DNA of 64,000 bases from an uncultured Acidobacteriota bacterium (GTDB taxonomy: Bacteria; Acidobacteriota; Blastocatellia; Pyrinomonadales; Pyrinomonadaceae), in contig CADEGD010000014.1 in assembly GCA_902826795.1 (NCBI GenBank), positions 1-64,000 of the forward strand. The letters are read 5' to 3'. Of the stretch, positions 41,095 to 50,319 are shown one piece after another. The notes below the pieces were generated by a model. It did not search any database and was not told the origin of the DNA. It saw only the letters and a list, made by a program, of their open reading frames with translations. The position numbers and the translations under genes were made by a program. Positions within the stretch are counted from its first letter, which is position 1. Every line of letters starts with the position of its first letter.

Positions 41095-41802
41095 CTAGAC
41101 AAATACGCGCCGCAAAGATTCAGGAAACCAATCATTTAAGTTCTTCGCAACGGCGTTGGCTCCCGCGGCTCGCAGCTGATCGGCAGATACCGTATTCGTG
41201 ACGGCAAGAACGGGTAAGCCGGCGGCTCGTCCGGCCCGAACTCCGGGTGGCGAATCTTCAATTACCAAACAGTCGTCATGCACCATCGGCAGATGACCTT
41301 GTGAAGTCCTGGCAAGGTCAAGATCGCGGAATCCGAGCCGATAACACTGCGGATCGGGCTTGCATATCGTCACCGAATCGGCACTCACGACGACCGAAAA
41401 GCAGTCGGCAATACCGACCTTCTCAAGCACGAAATCGATCTCCTCGCGCTTCGCCATGCTTACTATGCCAAGCGACAATTCCTGCGCGCATTTGCGTACG
41501 AAATTCTCGACGCCATCGAAGATCGGCATCGCGTCAGACACAATGTCACGCCAATGCGCCGTCTTTGCGGCCGTCAGCTCAAGCACGCGATCGATATCCG
41601 CAGGCTTCCCCGCCTCTTCAAGGATCGACGCAACGAACGTCTTGTCGTCCATGCCAAGCCGCGAGTAATACATCTCGTCAGTCACATCGACGCCGTCAGC
41701 CGAGAATATCTCTTTATAAGCCGCGTGCTGTATCGGCTCATCGTTGATGATAACGCCGTTGAAATCCATGAGTATCGCTTTTATCTTGTTACCGTGCTCC
41801 AT
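41095..41802 (-). CDS. HAD-family hydrolase with variant DxN motif
   Basis: This 235-residue protein follows the beta-phosphoglucomutase/phosphatase plan: motif I 'AILMDFNGVIINDEP' (about 9-23), a helical cap, motif II 'LGIVSMAKREEID' (about 112), motif III Lys in 'VTICKPDPQCYRLGF' and motif IV 'CLVIEDSPPGVRAGRAAG'. In motif I the second Asp, the general acid/base of DxD phosphatases and mutases, is Asn (DFN). The nucleophile Asp and the other motifs are kept, so it may be a slow phosphatase or have another reaction. It has no operon partner: a repeat precedes and an A+T-rich gap follows. The substrate is unknown. Confidence 0.85.
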   Translation of the reverse strand: MEHGNKIKAILMDFNGVIINDEPIQHAAYKEIFSADGVDVTDEMYYSRLGMDDKTFVASILEEAGKPADIDRVLELTAAKTAHWRDIVSDAMPIFDGVENFVRKCAQELSLGIVSMAKREEIDFVLEKVGIADCFSVVVSADSVTICKPDPQCYRLGFRDLDLARTSQGHLPMVHDDCLVIEDSPPGVRAGRAAGLPVLAVTNTVSADQLRAAGANAVAKNLNDWFPESLRRVFV

Positions 41803-41871
41803 AAATAAAATTGTTAATTCTAAATTTCAAATTCTCCATTTAATGGATAATTGAAAATGTAAAATTTCGAA

Positions 41872-43353
41872 TTAGCTCGCGGTCAGAAACTTCTCGTCGA
41901 TCATATTCCCCCGACCGAGTATACCGTTCGGATCGAAGGCCCGCTTTAGCTCGGCCATCTCGTTCATGTACCGCTCACCCATCATCACATAGAGATACTT
42001 CGACTTCAGCTTTCCAATACCGTGCTCGGCTGATACGGTTCCACCGAGCATTATCGACTGCGCGACAAAGCGTCCGTATAGGTGTCGTGCCCGTACCGCC
42101 TCCGCGTCGTCTTTGGGAAGCAAGTTCGCGTGAAGGTGACAATCGCCGATGTGGCCGAAGATCACATATTCGATCCCGCTCGCATCAAGCGTGTTTTTAT
42201 AAAACTTCAAAAATCCTGGGAATGCTTCGTCCGGAACGGCCATGTCGGTCCCGATCTTTTTCTGCTTGTTCCGAACAACCCGCTCGTTTACCGAGACCGG
42301 CAGAGCATGACGGAACGCCCGCATCTTTTCGCGGTCTTGCTCGGTGGTCGTAAACCACGAAGCATCGAGATCAGCATTATGCTTCTCAAGAAGGTTATTC
42401 CACGCCTCGAGCAAAGCGTCTTCACTTTCGTTGGTCGTTTCCTGCTCGAAAAAGATCGCCCCGGCCATTACCGACGGCGTCTCGGGAAACTTTTCCGAGA
42501 TGAATTTCAACGCATTCGCATCGAAATACTCGATCAGCGATGCGTCAATTGGAAAGCGGACATTCGTGTCCGCGTTCAGATTGGCGGACACGAATGTCCG
42601 CGTTCCAAACGACGCACTTTTGACAGCATCTACGAAATTCAGCAGGTCTTCGTTATCCGCAAAGAAGACGATCCCGCTGAAAAATCCCTCCGGTTTCGGA
42701 AGCAACGACAGTTCAATTTCGGTTACAATACCGAGTGTTCCTTCGCTTCCGATAAAAAGATCGATCTCGTCCATCGGCTCGTCATTGAAAAACCCGCTGA
42801 CGTTTTTCCTGACGTTGGGACGCTCATATGTCGGCATTTTTAAGCCAGCATCCAATTGTTCGCCACGCTTAATATGGCGAACTTCGCCATTGGGCAAAAC
42901 GATCCGAAGCCGCTCGACAAATTCGCGCGTAGCTCCGTACTTGAAACTCCTTGCCCCAGACGCATTCGTCGCGACCGTCCCGCCGATCTGGCAGCTCCAT
43001 TCGGTCGGGTCCGGCGGATAGAATAATCCTTCCGCCTCAACCGCCTTCTGGAAATCGCCGAGTATCACGCCTGGCTCGACGACTGCTCGCAAACTCTGTT
43101 CATCGATCGACTTGATCTTGTTCAGTTTCTCAAGCGAGATCACCCAGCCGCCGAACGGAACGGCGCCGCCAACCGTACCGGTTCGCGCTCCAGAAACCGT
43201 GACCGAAATCTTCTTATCGTTCGCGTCGCGGAGTATCTCGGCTATCTCAGACTCATTCTCGGGAATGAATAACTTCTCGGCATGGCCGCCGGGCATATTG
43301 CTGGCGTCGGTAAGGTACGGTACCAGCTCGTCTGTGTCGGATTTAGTCAGCAC
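41872..43353 (-). CDS. FAD-linked oxidase, glycolate/D-lactate dehydrogenase type (GlcD-like)
   Basis: This 493-residue flavoenzyme of the VAO fold has the FAD-binding PCMH domain 'ISVTVSGARTGTVGGAVPFG' (about 50-69), 'GVILGDFQKAVEAEGLFYPP', 'CQIGGTVATNASGARSFKYG' (about 122-141) and 'FIGSEGTLGIVTEIELSLLP'. The C-terminal domain has 'YVIFGHIGDCHLHANLLP' (about 398) and 'GGTVSAEHGIGKLKSKYL', the His/Glu active-site set of D-2-hydroxyacid oxidases. D-lactate or glycolate is the likely substrate, and D-lactate from MurQ would fit. A double palindrome (42551-42606) is embedded in frame and encodes 'RTFVSANLNADTNVR' near residue 255. Confidence 0.92.
   Translation of the reverse strand: MLTKSDTDELVPYLTDASNMPGGHAEKLFIPENESEIAEILRDANDKKISVTVSGARTGTVGGAVPFGGWVISLEKLNKIKSIDEQSLRAVVEPGVILGDFQKAVEAEGLFYPPDPTEWSCQIGGTVATNASGARSFKYGATREFVERLRIVLPNGEVRHIKRGEQLDAGLKMPTYERPNVRKNVSGFFNDEPMDEIDLFIGSEGTLGIVTEIELSLLPKPEGFFSGIVFFADNEDLLNFVDAVKSASFGTRTFVSANLNADTNVRFPIDASLIEYFDANALKFISEKFPETPSVMAGAIFFEQETTNESEDALLEAWNNLLEKHNADLDASWFTTTEQDREKMRAFRHALPVSVNERVVRNKQKKIGTDMAVPDEAFPGFLKFYKNTLDASGIEYVIFGHIGDCHLHANLLPKDDAEAVRARHLYGRFVAQSIMLGGTVSAEHGIGKLKSKYLYVMMGERYMNEMAELKRAFDPNGILGRGNMIDEKFLTAS
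42551..42606 (-). repeat. Double GCGGACA palindrome in frame inside the FAD-oxidase gene
   Basis: Left unit GGAAAGCGGACATTCGTGTC (42551 on) and right unit GGCGGACACGAATGTCCGCG (42583 on) are inverted copies, with GGAA(A)/GTTCC outer ends. The gene strand reads TRTFVSANLNADTNVR across it. Same family as 813-874. Confidence 0.85.
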
Positions 43354-43406
43354 TTGAAAAAAATGTATCCTATGGAAAAGGCGGTTACAAATCGGCCTTG
43401 TATGAG

Positions 43407-43655
43407 ATGTCTCCTGTAACTCTGATCATATTGCTTGTCCTCCTGTTGACCGTTCTGGGCTCCGGGGTCTTGCTGTTCATCACGGTCAGGTATTACTGGG
43501 GCGAGCGAGGTTCTCCGCCCGCGACGGGTGAGGCCCGTCGAAAGCAAAAGGAAGACGAAATTCGTCTACGCCGGAAACAAATTGAACATGCCGAATCGCA
43601 CCCTCGGGAAAATCGAAGCCCGACCTTTCTCGATAACCGCAAGCGAACTTCTTAG
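43407..43655 (+). CDS. Small single-span membrane protein
   Basis: About 82 residues from the ATG at 43407: one long hydrophobic helix ('LIILLVLLLTVLGSGVLLFI', about 5-24), then a charged tail ('RRKQKEDEIRLRRKQIEHAE') likely to be cytoplasmic and coiled. A TTG nine bases upstream is an alternative start. It lies divergent from the FAD-oxidase gene and convergent to uvrB. No family is recognised. Confidence 0.5.
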   Translation: MSPVTLIILLVLLLTVLGSGVLLFITVRYYWGERGSPPATGEARRKQKEDEIRLRRKQIEHAESHPRENRSPTFLDNRKRTS

Positions 43656-43744
43656 CCCCCAGCGGGTTATCAACAAAATTTTTGAACGCCGATCGAGCAG
43701 GTCGATCCGTCTGATCCGCGTTAAAAAGAGCTTAAGCTGGACGT

Positions 43745-45733
43745 CTATCTATATTCCAATTCCCTCTCGCGCAGATATTTCAACCTGTCTCGAATCTCCG
43801 CTGCACGCTCAAACTTCATCTCTTTTGCCGCGTGACGCATGTCGACTTCAAGCTGCTGGATGGTCTCTTTCAGTTTCTTCGGAGAATATTCTTCAATGGC
43901 ATCCAGATCGAGCGGCACCTTGAAATAGTCCGCCTCATAGGCCGTCACAAGCGTCGCCTCGATCGACTTGATGATCGTCGTCGGCGTAATGCCGTGTTCG
44001 GTATTGTAATTCTCCTGGATCTCACGGCGGCGAGCGGTTTCGTCCATCGCGTGCTTCATCGAATCGGTGATCTTATCTGCATACAAGATCGCTTTACCGC
44101 CCGCGTTTCGAGCAGCACGGCCGATCGTCTGGATCAACGATCGCTCCGACCGCAGAAAGCCCTCTTTGTCTGCATCCAGTATCGCCACGAGCGACACTTC
44201 AGGCAGATCGAGGCCTTCCCGCAGAAGATTGATCCCAACCAGCACGTCAAACTCTCCACGGCGAAGGTCGCGAAGTATCTTGATACGATCGAGCGTCAAT
44301 ATCTCGCTGTGAAGATAGTTGACCTTTACGCCGACCTCCGAGAAATACTCGCTCAAATTCTCGGCCATGCGCTTTGTCAGAGTGGTCACAAGAACACGCT
44401 CGTCCCGCTCGGCACGCTTGCGGCATTCTTCCAGCAGATCGTCGATCTGGCCCTTCACCGGACGCACCTCAACGACCGGGTCCAGCAAGCCCGTCGGACG
44501 GATGATCTGTTCGATCACTTCGCCTTCGGTTTGACGAAGCTCGTACGGTCCTGGCGTCGCAGAGACATAGATCGTCTGGCCCCGGCGCTCTTCGAACTCC
44601 TCGAAATTAAGCGGCCTGTTGTCCTTCGCCGACGGCAGCCGAAACCCGTATTCGACCAGCGTACCTTTGCGAGACTGATCACCTTTGAACATCGCACCGA
44701 GCTGCGGGATCGTCTGGTGCGATTCATCGATCACCATCAACGCGTCCTTCGGCAGATAATCGAGAAGCGTCGGCGGCGGGGCTCCCTGCGGTTTGCCGGT
44801 CAGGTGACGCGAGTAGTTTTCGATGCCCCGGCAGAAACCCATCTCCTTGATCATCTCCAGGTCGTACATCGTCCGCTGGTGCAGCCTTTGCGCTTCAACT
44901 ACCTTGCCTTCTTCGACAAGGAATTTCTCGTGTTCGTCCAGTTCCGCTCTGATCGTCTGTACAGCCCGCTTGATCGTCTGTTTCGACATCACATAGTGCG
45001 TCTTGGGATAGATCGGGATTCGCGTCTCATGCTTGTGAATGACCTCGCCGAGAAGCGGATCGATCGTCGAGATCGAATCGATCTCATCTCCCCAAAACTC
45101 GATCCGGTAAGCCTGATCCATGTAGCTCGGATAAAGTTCGACGACATCGCCGCGGACGCGAAAGACGCCGCGATCGAAATCTATGTTGACGCGCTCATAC
45201 TGAAGCTCCACGAGACGCTGCAGAAAATCTTCCCGCCGTATCTTCTGTCCCGGCTCGATAAATACGAGCATTCCGTAGTAAGCATCCGGATCGCCCAAGC
45301 CATAGATGCAAGACACCGAAGCGACGACAATAACGTCTCGTCTCTCGAACAGCCCACGCGTCGCGCTCATTCTCAGCCGGTCGATCTCATCGTTGATCGT
45401 CGCCTCTTTTTCTATATAGAGGTCGGAGGCCGGGACGTACGCCTCCGGCTGATAGTAGTCGTAGTAAGAAACAAAATACTCGACCGCGTTTTCCGGGAAA
45501 AAAGTTTTGAACTCCTGAAAAAGTTGGGCCGCAAGCGTCTTGTTGTGGGCAAGCACGAGCGCCGGCCGCTGAGTTTCCTGGATCAGGTTTGCGATCGCAA
45601 ACGTCTTTCCGCTGCCGGTGATGCCGAGCAGTACCTGATCTTTCACGCCCGAATTTACGCCCGCAACCATCTGCGCAATGGCCTCCGGCTGATCTCCTTT
45701 GGGCTTGTTTTCACTTATGAGACGGAATTGCAT
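43745..45733 (-). CDS. uvrB: Excinuclease ABC subunit B, UvrB
   Basis: This 662-residue DNA-repair helicase-like ATPase loads onto damaged DNA with UvrA and recruits UvrC. Visible are the Walker A '[18 protein letters not shown]' (about 35-52), the beta-hairpin region '[18 protein letters not shown]' (about 90-107) that grips damaged DNA, helicase motif II '[16 protein letters not shown]', motif V/VI '[16 protein letters not shown]' and '[15 protein letters not shown]', and a C-terminal UVR motif ('[20 protein letters not shown]'). The length is normal for the family. It stands as a single gene on the minus strand. Confidence 0.97.
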   Translation of the reverse strand: MQFRLISENKPKGDQPEAIAQMVAGVNSGVKDQVLLGITGSGKTFAIANLIQETQRPALVLAHNKTLAAQLFQEFKTFFPENAVEYFVSYYDYYQPEAYVPASDLYIEKEATINDEIDRLRMSATRGLFERRDVIVVASVSCIYGLGDPDAYYGMLVFIEPGQKIRREDFLQRLVELQYERVNIDFDRGVFRVRGDVVELYPSYMDQAYRIEFWGDEIDSISTIDPLLGEVIHKHETRIPIYPKTHYVMSKQTIKRAVQTIRAELDEHEKFLVEEGKVVEAQRLHQRTMYDLEMIKEMGFCRGIENYSRHLTGKPQGAPPPTLLDYLPKDALMVIDESHQTIPQLGAMFKGDQSRKGTLVEYGFRLPSAKDNRPLNFEEFEERRGQTIYVSATPGPYELRQTEGEVIEQIIRPTGLLDPVVEVRPVKGQIDDLLEECRKRAERDERVLVTTLTKRMAENLSEYFSEVGVKVNYLHSEILTLDRIKILRDLRRGEFDVLVGINLLREGLDLPEVSLVAILDADKEGFLRSERSLIQTIGRAARNAGGKAILYADKITDSMKHAMDETARRREIQENYNTEHGITPTTIIKSIEATLVTAYEADYFKVPLDLDAIEEYSPKKLKETIQQLEVDMRHAAKEMKFERAAEIRDRLKYLRERELEYR

Positions 45734-45807
45734 ATCTTGATCATACGACAGTTAGGTTGCTTTAGGAAATCTTACTCTTCAGCAACCAAATGAACTATAA
45801 TCTAGGC

Positions 45808-46038
45808 ATGAACGCCGTATTTGATGAAGTTCTTACAAGTGCTCGAACGCTGCCGAAGTCTGATAAGGCCGCACTCGCTCATCTTCTGATCCAAGATCTT
45901 GACGAAACTGATGACGTCCAACTTGAATTACTCTGGATCGACGAAGTGAAGCGACGGCATGAGGCGGTAAAGCGTGGAGAAATGGCAGTCCATGACGGCG
46001 ATGAGGTGATGGCGCGGTTGAGATCTCTGGTGAAATGA
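45808..46038 (+). CDS. Antitoxin of the 'addiction module component' type (TIGR02574-like)
   Basis: About 76 residues: 'AVFDEVLTSARTLPKSDKAA' then 'LAHLLIQDLDETDD', 'IDEVKRRHEAVKRGEMAVHD' and 'GDEVMARLRSLV', the pattern of small RelB/ParD-like antitoxins of the TIGR02574 family. The ATG at 45808 is preferred because a TATAAT-like word (45796-45801) lies between it and the upstream in-frame ATG at 45790. The stop overlaps the ATG of the damaged ParE-type toxin gene (ATGA, 46035-46038). With the toxin broken, this antitoxin may be a relic. Confidence 0.8.
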   Translation: MNAVFDEVLTSARTLPKSDKAALAHLLIQDLDETDDVQLELLWIDEVKRRHEAVKRGEMAVHDGDEVMARLRSLVK

Positions 46039-46320
46039 AACTCCAGTATCGCTATACCTCCGCCGCCGAAGAAGAAGTCGCAAATTCGATATTGTTCTAC
46101 AGGGATATTTCGCTCGACCTGGCCCGCGACTTCGTCGACGATACTAGAACTCCTCAGTAAGTCTCCTTTGATAGGTGTTCCCACAAATTCTGGGTTCCGA
46201 AAGTTTCCCTTGCCTAAGTTTCCGTTCACTATCCATTACAAGACGGACGCGGACGAGATAGTCATCTACGCAGTGGCTCACCAGAGCCGTCGTCCTGGCT
46301 ACTGGCAATCCAGACTCTAG
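46035..46320 (+). pseudogene. Frameshifted ParE/RelE-family toxin
   Basis: The ATG at 46035 opens a frame of 41 codons ('MKLQYRYTSAAEEEVANSIL', 'YRDISLDLARDFVDD') that stops at 46158-46160. From 46144 the next frame continues the family sequence, 'LELLSKSPLIGVPTNSGFRK' and then 'KFPFTIHYKTDADEIVIYA', 'VAHQSRRPGYWQSRL', ending TAG at 46318-46320. Joined, the two parts make a normal ParE toxin of about 95 residues. One inserted base, or two lost, near 46140-46144 explains the break. No slippery heptamer is evident, so programmed shifting is unlikely, but a sequencing error cannot be ruled out. Confidence 0.8.
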
Positions 46321-46377
46321 TGATCCTGTCTCTCTTATACGCCATTCGTGTTATTCTAGAGCCTAAACAACACAAAA

Positions 46378-47538
46378 ATGGCAGAGGAAGACGAGACTGA
46401 AATCCAAAAACTCGGCGTCGGAAGTGTACTTGCCAAAGAATGGCCGCTGCTTTTAAGCATCGCAACCACGGCGCTTTTCTATTTGTTCGGCGGCGGCTGG
46501 GTCGCGGATCTGTCGAGCCCGATCTGGTTCGCATTTATCTTCCTCTGGCTGTTTGCGGTAATGCTTGCGTCGGCCTTCGCGATCGTCCGCCACGCGGAGA
46601 GTTTGGCCACGCTGCTCGGCGAGCCTTATGGGACTCTGGTCCTGACTCTGTCGGTTATCGGTGTAGAAGTGTTGATGATATCGGCTGTAATGTTGGCCGG
46701 TAAAGATCAGCCGACGATCGCACGCGACACGATGTTCTCGGTGATCATGGCGCTGCTCGGTGGGATGACCGGCATTTCGCTTCTGCTAGGCGGATTAAAG
46801 TATCAGGAACAGGATTACAACCTTCAGGGGGCGAACGCCTATCTCGCTCTTATCATTCCCCTGGCCGTCATCGGCCTGGTGCTTCCAAATTTCACGACGA
46901 CCACTGAGGGTCCGACGCTTTCGCCGTTTCAGAGCGTTTTTACCGCGATAATGTCGATCGGTATCTACAGCATTTTCCTCGCGGTTCAAACCAGCCGCTA
47001 TCGAGGGTTTTTCGTTTCGCCCGACCAGACCGACGCGCCCGAAAATGAAAAATACGATCCGGACCTGCACGGCGAACACGAAGTTAGGACGAGTCCGTAT
47101 CACGGCATTCTGCTCGTGATGTATATTCTTCCGCTCGTCCTTCTGGCGAAGGAATTCGCCGTTCCTCTTGAGTACGGCATCGCAAAGATCAACGCACCTT
47201 ACGTGCTTGCCGGATTCATCGTCGCGTTGCTAATACTCGCTCCCGAAGCGATGAGCGCCGTTCGTGCAGCACTTCGCAATCAGCTTCAGCGGTCGGTGAA
47301 TATTCTTCTCGGCTCCGTACTCGCAACCATCGGCCTAACGGTCCCTGCAGTTCTCATCATCGGACTGGTAACCGGGAAAACAGTCTATCTCGGCCTCTCA
47401 AGTGTGAACTCGATCCTGCTCGTGCTGCTGCTTGGCCTAAGCACCATCACCTTCTCGAATGTTCGAACGAATGCTCTTTTGGGCGCAGTACATCTTCTCT
47501 TATTCTTTGCCTTTATAATGCTGATGTTTCAGGGCTAG
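46378..47538 (+). CDS. chaA: Calcium/sodium:proton antiporter ChaA-like
   Basis: This 386-residue member of the CaCA exchanger superfamily has about 11 membrane helices in two related halves. Each half has an acidic alpha-repeat: 'TLVLTLSVIGVEVLMISAVM' (about 87-106) and 'VALLILAPEAMSAVRAALRN' (about 283-302), where the Glu residues bind the cation. A central hydrophilic loop carries 'HGEHEVRTSPYHGILLVM', similar to ChaA. These carriers export Ca2+ (or Na+/K+) in exchange for protons at the inner membrane. It is a single gene, convergent with the peroxiredoxin gene by a 4-base overlap (CTAG, 47535-47538). Confidence 0.92.
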   Translation: MAEEDETEIQKLGVGSVLAKEWPLLLSIATTALFYLFGGGWVADLSSPIWFAFIFLWLFAVMLASAFAIVRHAESLATLLGEPYGTLVLTLSVIGVEVLMISAVMLAGKDQPTIARDTMFSVIMALLGGMTGISLLLGGLKYQEQDYNLQGANAYLALIIPLAVIGLVLPNFTTTTEGPTLSPFQSVFTAIMSIGIYSIFLAVQTSRYRGFFVSPDQTDAPENEKYDPDLHGEHEVRTSPYHGILLVMYILPLVLLAKEFAVPLEYGIAKINAPYVLAGFIVALLILAPEAMSAVRAALRNQLQRSVNILLGSVLATIGLTVPAVLIIGLVTGKTVYLGLSSVNSILLVLLLGLSTITFSNVRTNALLGAVHLLLFFAFIMLMFQG

Positions 47539-48068
47539 CGAAGCAGAATGGTGCGAACTCGCTGGCGCAGCTTATCGTGCTCGGCCTCGACGTGGTCATA
47601 GCGGGCGGCGTGAAGGCGCACGAGAACGTCGTGATCGTTAGGGCGAAACACCCGCAGCATAGTTTGATGATGCCGCACGACGCCATCGGCGTCCACGACT
47701 GTAAGCCCTCGCATAAAGCTTAGCGGAAAGATCCAGTGATGGGTGTAAAGATGGGTCACTTCCCTGTCCGTGTCGGACAAGATCGGAAGCGGAAGCGCGT
47801 ACTTCGCGGCGAACTGTCCGTTTTCTTCGTCAGGGCTAACAGATATCGCGACTATCTTAGCCTTGGTCTCCACATATTTAACCCAATTGTCTCGTAGCGA
47901 GCAGAGCTGTTTCGTACAAACAAGCGTCTCGTTTCCGGGGTAGAAAAGCAGAAGGACGACGTGTCCGCGATGTTCACTCAATGACCAGTGAGATCCGGTT
48001 TGGTCCGTCAACCGGAAGTCTGGAGCCGGTTCGCCGACGATGATCTGTTGGCTTTGTTCGACGAGCAT
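47535..48068 (-). CDS. Peroxiredoxin (AhpC/TSA, BCP-like)
   Basis: This 177-residue thioredoxin-fold protein has 'GEPAPDFRLTDQTGSHWSL' at the start and 'VVLLLFYPGNETLVCTKQLC' (about 37-56). The first Cys is the peroxidatic one and the second lies five residues later, as in atypical 2-Cys BCP proteins. The usual Pro/Thr of PxxxT/SxxC is changed to 'PGNETLVC', which keeps Thr. No signal peptide is seen. It would reduce hydroperoxides with electrons from thioredoxin. The HEAT-like membrane protein gene lies 26 bases upstream on the same strand, so co-transcription is possible. Confidence 0.9.
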   Translation of the reverse strand: MLVEQSQQIIVGEPAPDFRLTDQTGSHWSLSEHRGHVVLLLFYPGNETLVCTKQLCSLRDNWVKYVETKAKIVAISVSPDEENGQFAAKYALPLPILSDTDREVTHLYTHHWIFPLSFMRGLTVVDADGVVRHHQTMLRVFRPNDHDVLVRLHAARYDHVEAEHDKLRQRVRTILLR

Positions 48069-48093
48069 TGCCAGCGTGAGACGGTCTAGGCGA

Positions 48094-49140
48094 CTATGCG
48101 TTTATCGGCATCGCATTGATGCCTAGCAGAACTTCACGAGCCTTGTCGCCAACAACCGACGACATCGGCTCGGCCGCGATGAAGGCACTCAGTTGCGGTA
48201 TCATTTCCGCCACGTTCGCGACCTTAAGAATGTGCAGCAGGGCCACGCGGATCTTCACGTCGCGATGGTCGCGGATAGCGTCGAAAACCTTTTCCGCCTC
48301 GCCGGTCTTAATCATCAGGTAAACAAGAGCAAAAGCTTCATACACCGACTTTTCATCTCGAAGCGTCAACCTGTCGAACGAACGCTCGGCAAGTCCCGCT
48401 TCGACGGCGGCCCGCGCCACCTGACGGCCCATATACTGATCTTCCGACAAGGCAAACCTCGCCCATTCGTCGCCGCGGTCGAAAGTCACTTTGACCAAGG
48501 CCCGCGCTCCCGCCGCCCTGACCTCGCGTGAAGGGTCGGCGCACGACAGAATGATACTTTCGAAAACGCTTTGATGATCGAAGTCGGCAAGCATCCCGAC
48601 CGCTTTCGCCCTCAAGGTCGCGGAAAGATCATACAAAGCAAGTTGTGAAAGGGCTTCTACTGAGTTGCTCGTCTTGAAGCCGCCAAGCACACGCAAAGCG
48701 ATCGCCCTGAATTCCGAATCTGCTTCTGAGTCGTCCTGCACTTCATCGATCGCCGCGAGCAGCCCTTCATCGTCTGACTCTTCGAGCGGCTCTATTGCCG
48801 AAGGCTCGTAGATTCCGTCAAGCTGTCCGATCGGCAAAGACGCGATTGCGTTCGCATCCGCAAGGTCTTTTGAGAAATTCGCGTTCTCCGCCGACCGGTC
48901 GATCGACGGGCGCCGAGGCGGCATGCTGCGAGCCTCGATCGGAGAAGTAACTTTAGCGGTTTCAGCCAGCGAGATCTTTTCAGAACCGCCGCGAAACTTC
49001 AAGAAAAACACCACGCCGGCCGCGACGACGATGACGCCGGCTATCCCGATGAGCCAGCCGGTCGAGAGAAATCCGAGTATGGTAGCAAGCGGAAGCAAGA
49101 CTGCGTCGCTCTCTTTTAGGAGCGTAAATTCGATGAACAT
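48094..49140 (-). CDS. Membrane-anchored HEAT-repeat-like protein
   Basis: About 348 residues from the ATG at 49140. There is one membrane anchor near the N-terminus ('STGWLIGIAGVIVVAAGVVF', about 24-44), a charged linker and a helical-repeat domain from about residue 140. The repeats 'FRAIALRVLGGFKTSNSVEA', 'ATLRAKAVGMLADFDHQSVF' and 'REVRAAGARALVKVTFDRGD' have the HEAT/PBS-lyase pattern. Such domains bind proteins. An in-frame start at 49221 adds sequence without signal character. It is followed 26 bases later by the peroxiredoxin gene. The partner is unknown. Confidence 0.8.
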   Translation of the reverse strand: MFIEFTLLKESDAVLLPLATILGFLSTGWLIGIAGVIVVAAGVVFFLKFRGGSEKISLAETAKVTSPIEARSMPPRRPSIDRSAENANFSKDLADANAIASLPIGQLDGIYEPSAIEPLEESDDEGLLAAIDEVQDDSEADSEFRAIALRVLGGFKTSNSVEALSQLALYDLSATLRAKAVGMLADFDHQSVFESIILSCADPSREVRAAGARALVKVTFDRGDEWARFALSEDQYMGRQVARAAVEAGLAERSFDRLTLRDEKSVYEAFALVYLMIKTGEAEKVFDAIRDHRDVKIRVALLHILKVANVAEMIPQLSAFIAAEPMSSVVGDKAREVLLGINAMPINA

Positions 49141-49238
49141 AGTTCTAATTGTTAGGAGTTTCGGTCGAGCTCCGAAAAGGACTTGAATGCAGATGCGCGA
49201 GGCCGTGAGGTCCACCGTCACTGATATTATTACTCATT

Positions 49239-49268
49239 TTTACAACAATGTCACTATTTCTTTATGCT
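49239..49268 (+). promoter_or_regulatory. Possible purC promoter
   Basis: TTTACA (49239-49244) and TATGCT (49263-49268) are spaced 18 bases apart, about 60 bases before the purC ATG, in an A+T-rich divergent gap. Match to the sigma-70 consensus is only fair. Confidence 0.35.
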
Positions 49269-49330
49269 TTGTTTTGCATGCAGGCCGCGCATTTTGAACT
49301 GAACTCCAAAAAGCGGTAGGTTAATGCTTT

Positions 49331-50239
49331 ATGACTGGCACTTCAGCTGTTTCCGAAACCGAGATCCCCGAACTCACACTGGCACACCGCGGAAAGGTCC
49401 GAGACGTATACGACATCGACGATCAAACGCTTCTGTTTGTTGCGACAGACCGTCTTTCCGCCTTCGACTGCATTCTGCCTACGCCGATCCCCAACAAGGG
49501 CCGCGTACTGACCGCACTCTCGGAGTTTTGGTTCAAGAAGCTCGAAGGGATTGTCGACCACCACATGATCACGGCGGACTTTAACAAAATGCCGGACGTT
49601 GTCAGGAAGCACGAAGAGCTTCGAGGCCGGTCCATGCTGGTGAAAAAGACGAAGGTGTTTCCGGTCGAGTGCGTCGTTCGCGGGTATATCGAGGGATCGG
49701 GCTGGAAGGATTACAAGACCTCGGGAAAGATCTGCGGAAAAGATCTGCCGAAAGACCTCAAACAGTGCGATAAACTCCTAAATCCCATATTTACGCCGGC
49801 GACGAAAGCTGCGACCGGGCACGACGAAAACATAAATCAGATCGAGTTCATGAAGATACTCGGTCACGACACGGCCACCGAACTCAAGCGGCTTTCGAAA
49901 GAGATTTACACCACCGCCGCCGATTACGCGATCACACGCGGGATCATCATTGCCGACACCAAGTTCGAATTCGGAGAAGACAAGAAGGGCAATATCCTGC
50001 TGATCGACGAGGTCCTCACCCCCGATTCTTCGCGATTCTGGGACGCCGCCTCATACGAGCCCGGCCACAATCAGCCGTCGTTTGATAAGCAGTTCGTTCG
50101 AGAGTATCTCGAAACCCTCGATTGGGATAAAACTCCGCCCGCACCGCCCTTGCCGGACGACATCGCCGAGGCGACTTCACAGCGATATCTCAAGGCGTAT
50201 GAGCTGATCACCGGAAACTCTCGCGGCCTGCTCGGCTGA
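49331..50239 (+). CDS. purC: SAICAR synthetase PurC
   Basis: This 302-residue purine-biosynthesis enzyme joins CAIR and aspartate using ATP. Motifs are 'LAHRGKVRDVYDIDDQTLLF' (about 16-35, nucleotide loop), 'TDRLSAFDCILPTPIPNKGR' (about 39-58), 'FPVECVVRGYIEGSGWKDY' (about 109-127), 'IIADTKFEFGEDKKGNILLI' and 'DEVLTPDSSRFWDAASYEPG'. It is of the longer PurC form of about 300 residues, as in many bacteria outside the short E. coli type. It starts about 110 bases from a divergent gene and is not clustered with other pur genes. Confidence 0.97.
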   Translation: MTGTSAVSETEIPELTLAHRGKVRDVYDIDDQTLLFVATDRLSAFDCILPTPIPNKGRVLTALSEFWFKKLEGIVDHHMITADFNKMPDVVRKHEELRGRSMLVKKTKVFPVECVVRGYIEGSGWKDYKTSGKICGKDLPKDLKQCDKLLNPIFTPATKAATGHDENINQIEFMKILGHDTATELKRLSKEIYTTAADYAITRGIIIADTKFEFGEDKKGNILLIDEVLTPDSSRFWDAASYEPGHNQPSFDKQFVREYLETLDWDKTPPAPPLPDDIAEATSQRYLKAYELITGNSRGLLG

Positions 50240-50319
50240 GCCGTTTCTTCTCTCAAGTCCGCGTAATAGGTCAACGGCGATGGTCGCAAACGTGATCGCT
50301 TCGCCTCGGAGGTTGATCT

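Noticed and set aside
43832..45793. 653-codon open frame on the plus strand opposite uvrB
   Set aside because: It is the antisense shadow of a highly conserved gene, rich in Arg/Leu/Asp with no family motif. UvrB on the minus strand has every expected motif.
46035..46320. Programmed frameshift in the ParE toxin
   Set aside because: No slippery heptamer or stimulatory structure is apparent at 46135-46150; a simple indel explains the data.
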